From Candidatus Endomicrobiellum siamense (GTDB taxonomy: Bacteria > Elusimicrobiota > Endomicrobiia > Endomicrobiales > Endomicrobiaceae): DNA of 33,125 nt. Below are positions 33,028 through 33,125 of the stretch, one piece after another. Location: contig JAIRXS010000001.1 in NCBI GenBank assembly GCA_031268145.1, positions 1 through 33,125 of the forward strand. The letters are read 5' to 3'. The notes beneath the pieces are model-generated. The model saw only the letters and a list, made by a program, of their open reading frames with translations. It was not told the origin of the DNA and ran no database searches. The stretch's first letter is position 1, and every line of letters begins with the position of its first letter. The position numbers and the translations under genes are program-made.

Positions 33028-33125
33028 TTACTCAACAATTTCAGTAACAACTCCAGAACCTACTGTCCTTCCTCCTTCTCTTATCGCAAACCTCAACTGC
33101 TGCTCCATCGCCACTGGCATTATTA
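33028..33125 (-). CDS. tuf: Elongation factor Tu, C-terminal end (partial)
   Basis: Only the last 31 codons are in the window: [20 protein letters not shown], then [11 protein letters not shown] and a TAA. This is the C-terminal end of the third domain of EF-Tu. The gene continues beyond the right edge. It lies upstream of rpmG-trnW-secE, the usual bacterial order. Confidence 0.93.
   Translation of the reverse strand, partial: IMPVAMEQQLRFAIREGGRTVGSGVVTEIVE

Overview
This is a strongly AT-rich bacterial chromosome segment. Almost every gene is on the minus strand, in long runs with 1-14 base overlaps (ATGA, TAATG). Only rsmG and a Kef-type antiporter, plus the toxin-antitoxin (TA) debris behind them, are on the plus strand. 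Gene content (four-subunit 2-oxoacid:ferredoxin oxidoreductase, arginine and proline genes, housekeeping genes mixed with decayed TA modules) suggests a small-genome anaerobe. My best guess is the Elusimicrobiota/Endomicrobium lineage of termite-gut flagellate symbionts. That is inference from gene style; no 16S rRNA is present.

Layout from the left: (1) positions 1-1.33 kb hold a frameshifted subtilase remnant, a 62-residue small protein and a zeta-toxin-like kinase. (2) 1.4-6.9 kb is dnaX-recR-porC-porD-porA-porB, ending in a clear intrinsic terminator. (3) 7.1-9.5 kb is rsmG, then an AbiE TA island with intact antitoxin and broken toxin. The island lies between two diverged direct repeats, each made of the rsmG 3' end plus the rluD 3' end. 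(4) 9.5-16.2 kb is yggS-proC-DUF167-ileS-lspA-lgt-rluD. (5) 16.3-19 kb is a Kef-type antiporter, a dead MNT/HEPN TA pair and a fragment of a second AbiEii-like gene. (6) 19-30.6 kb is rimP-nusA-infB-rbfA-nrnA-truB(frameshifted)-ribF-rsmD-nuclease-argB-argD-argG. (7) 30.6-33.1 kb is tuf(3' end)-rpmG-tRNA-Trp-secE-nusG-rplK-rplA, ending in a strong terminator.

Together the genes cover translation (EF-Tu, L33, L11, L1, IF-2, IleRS, rRNA and tRNA modification), transcription factors (NusG, NusA), protein export and lipoprotein maturation (SecE, Lgt, LspA), replication and recombination (DnaX, RecR), pyruvate oxidation to acetyl-CoA with ferredoxin reduction, FMN/FAD synthesis, and parts of arginine and proline synthesis. 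The accessory signal is a set of TA modules in different stages of decay. Two of them sit exactly at convergent gene junctions. The most interesting structure is the repeat-bounded AbiE island at about 7.9-9.5 kb, with a near-consensus promoter and a palindromic candidate operator. Second is a 7-bp tandem-repeat expansion that puts truB out of frame.
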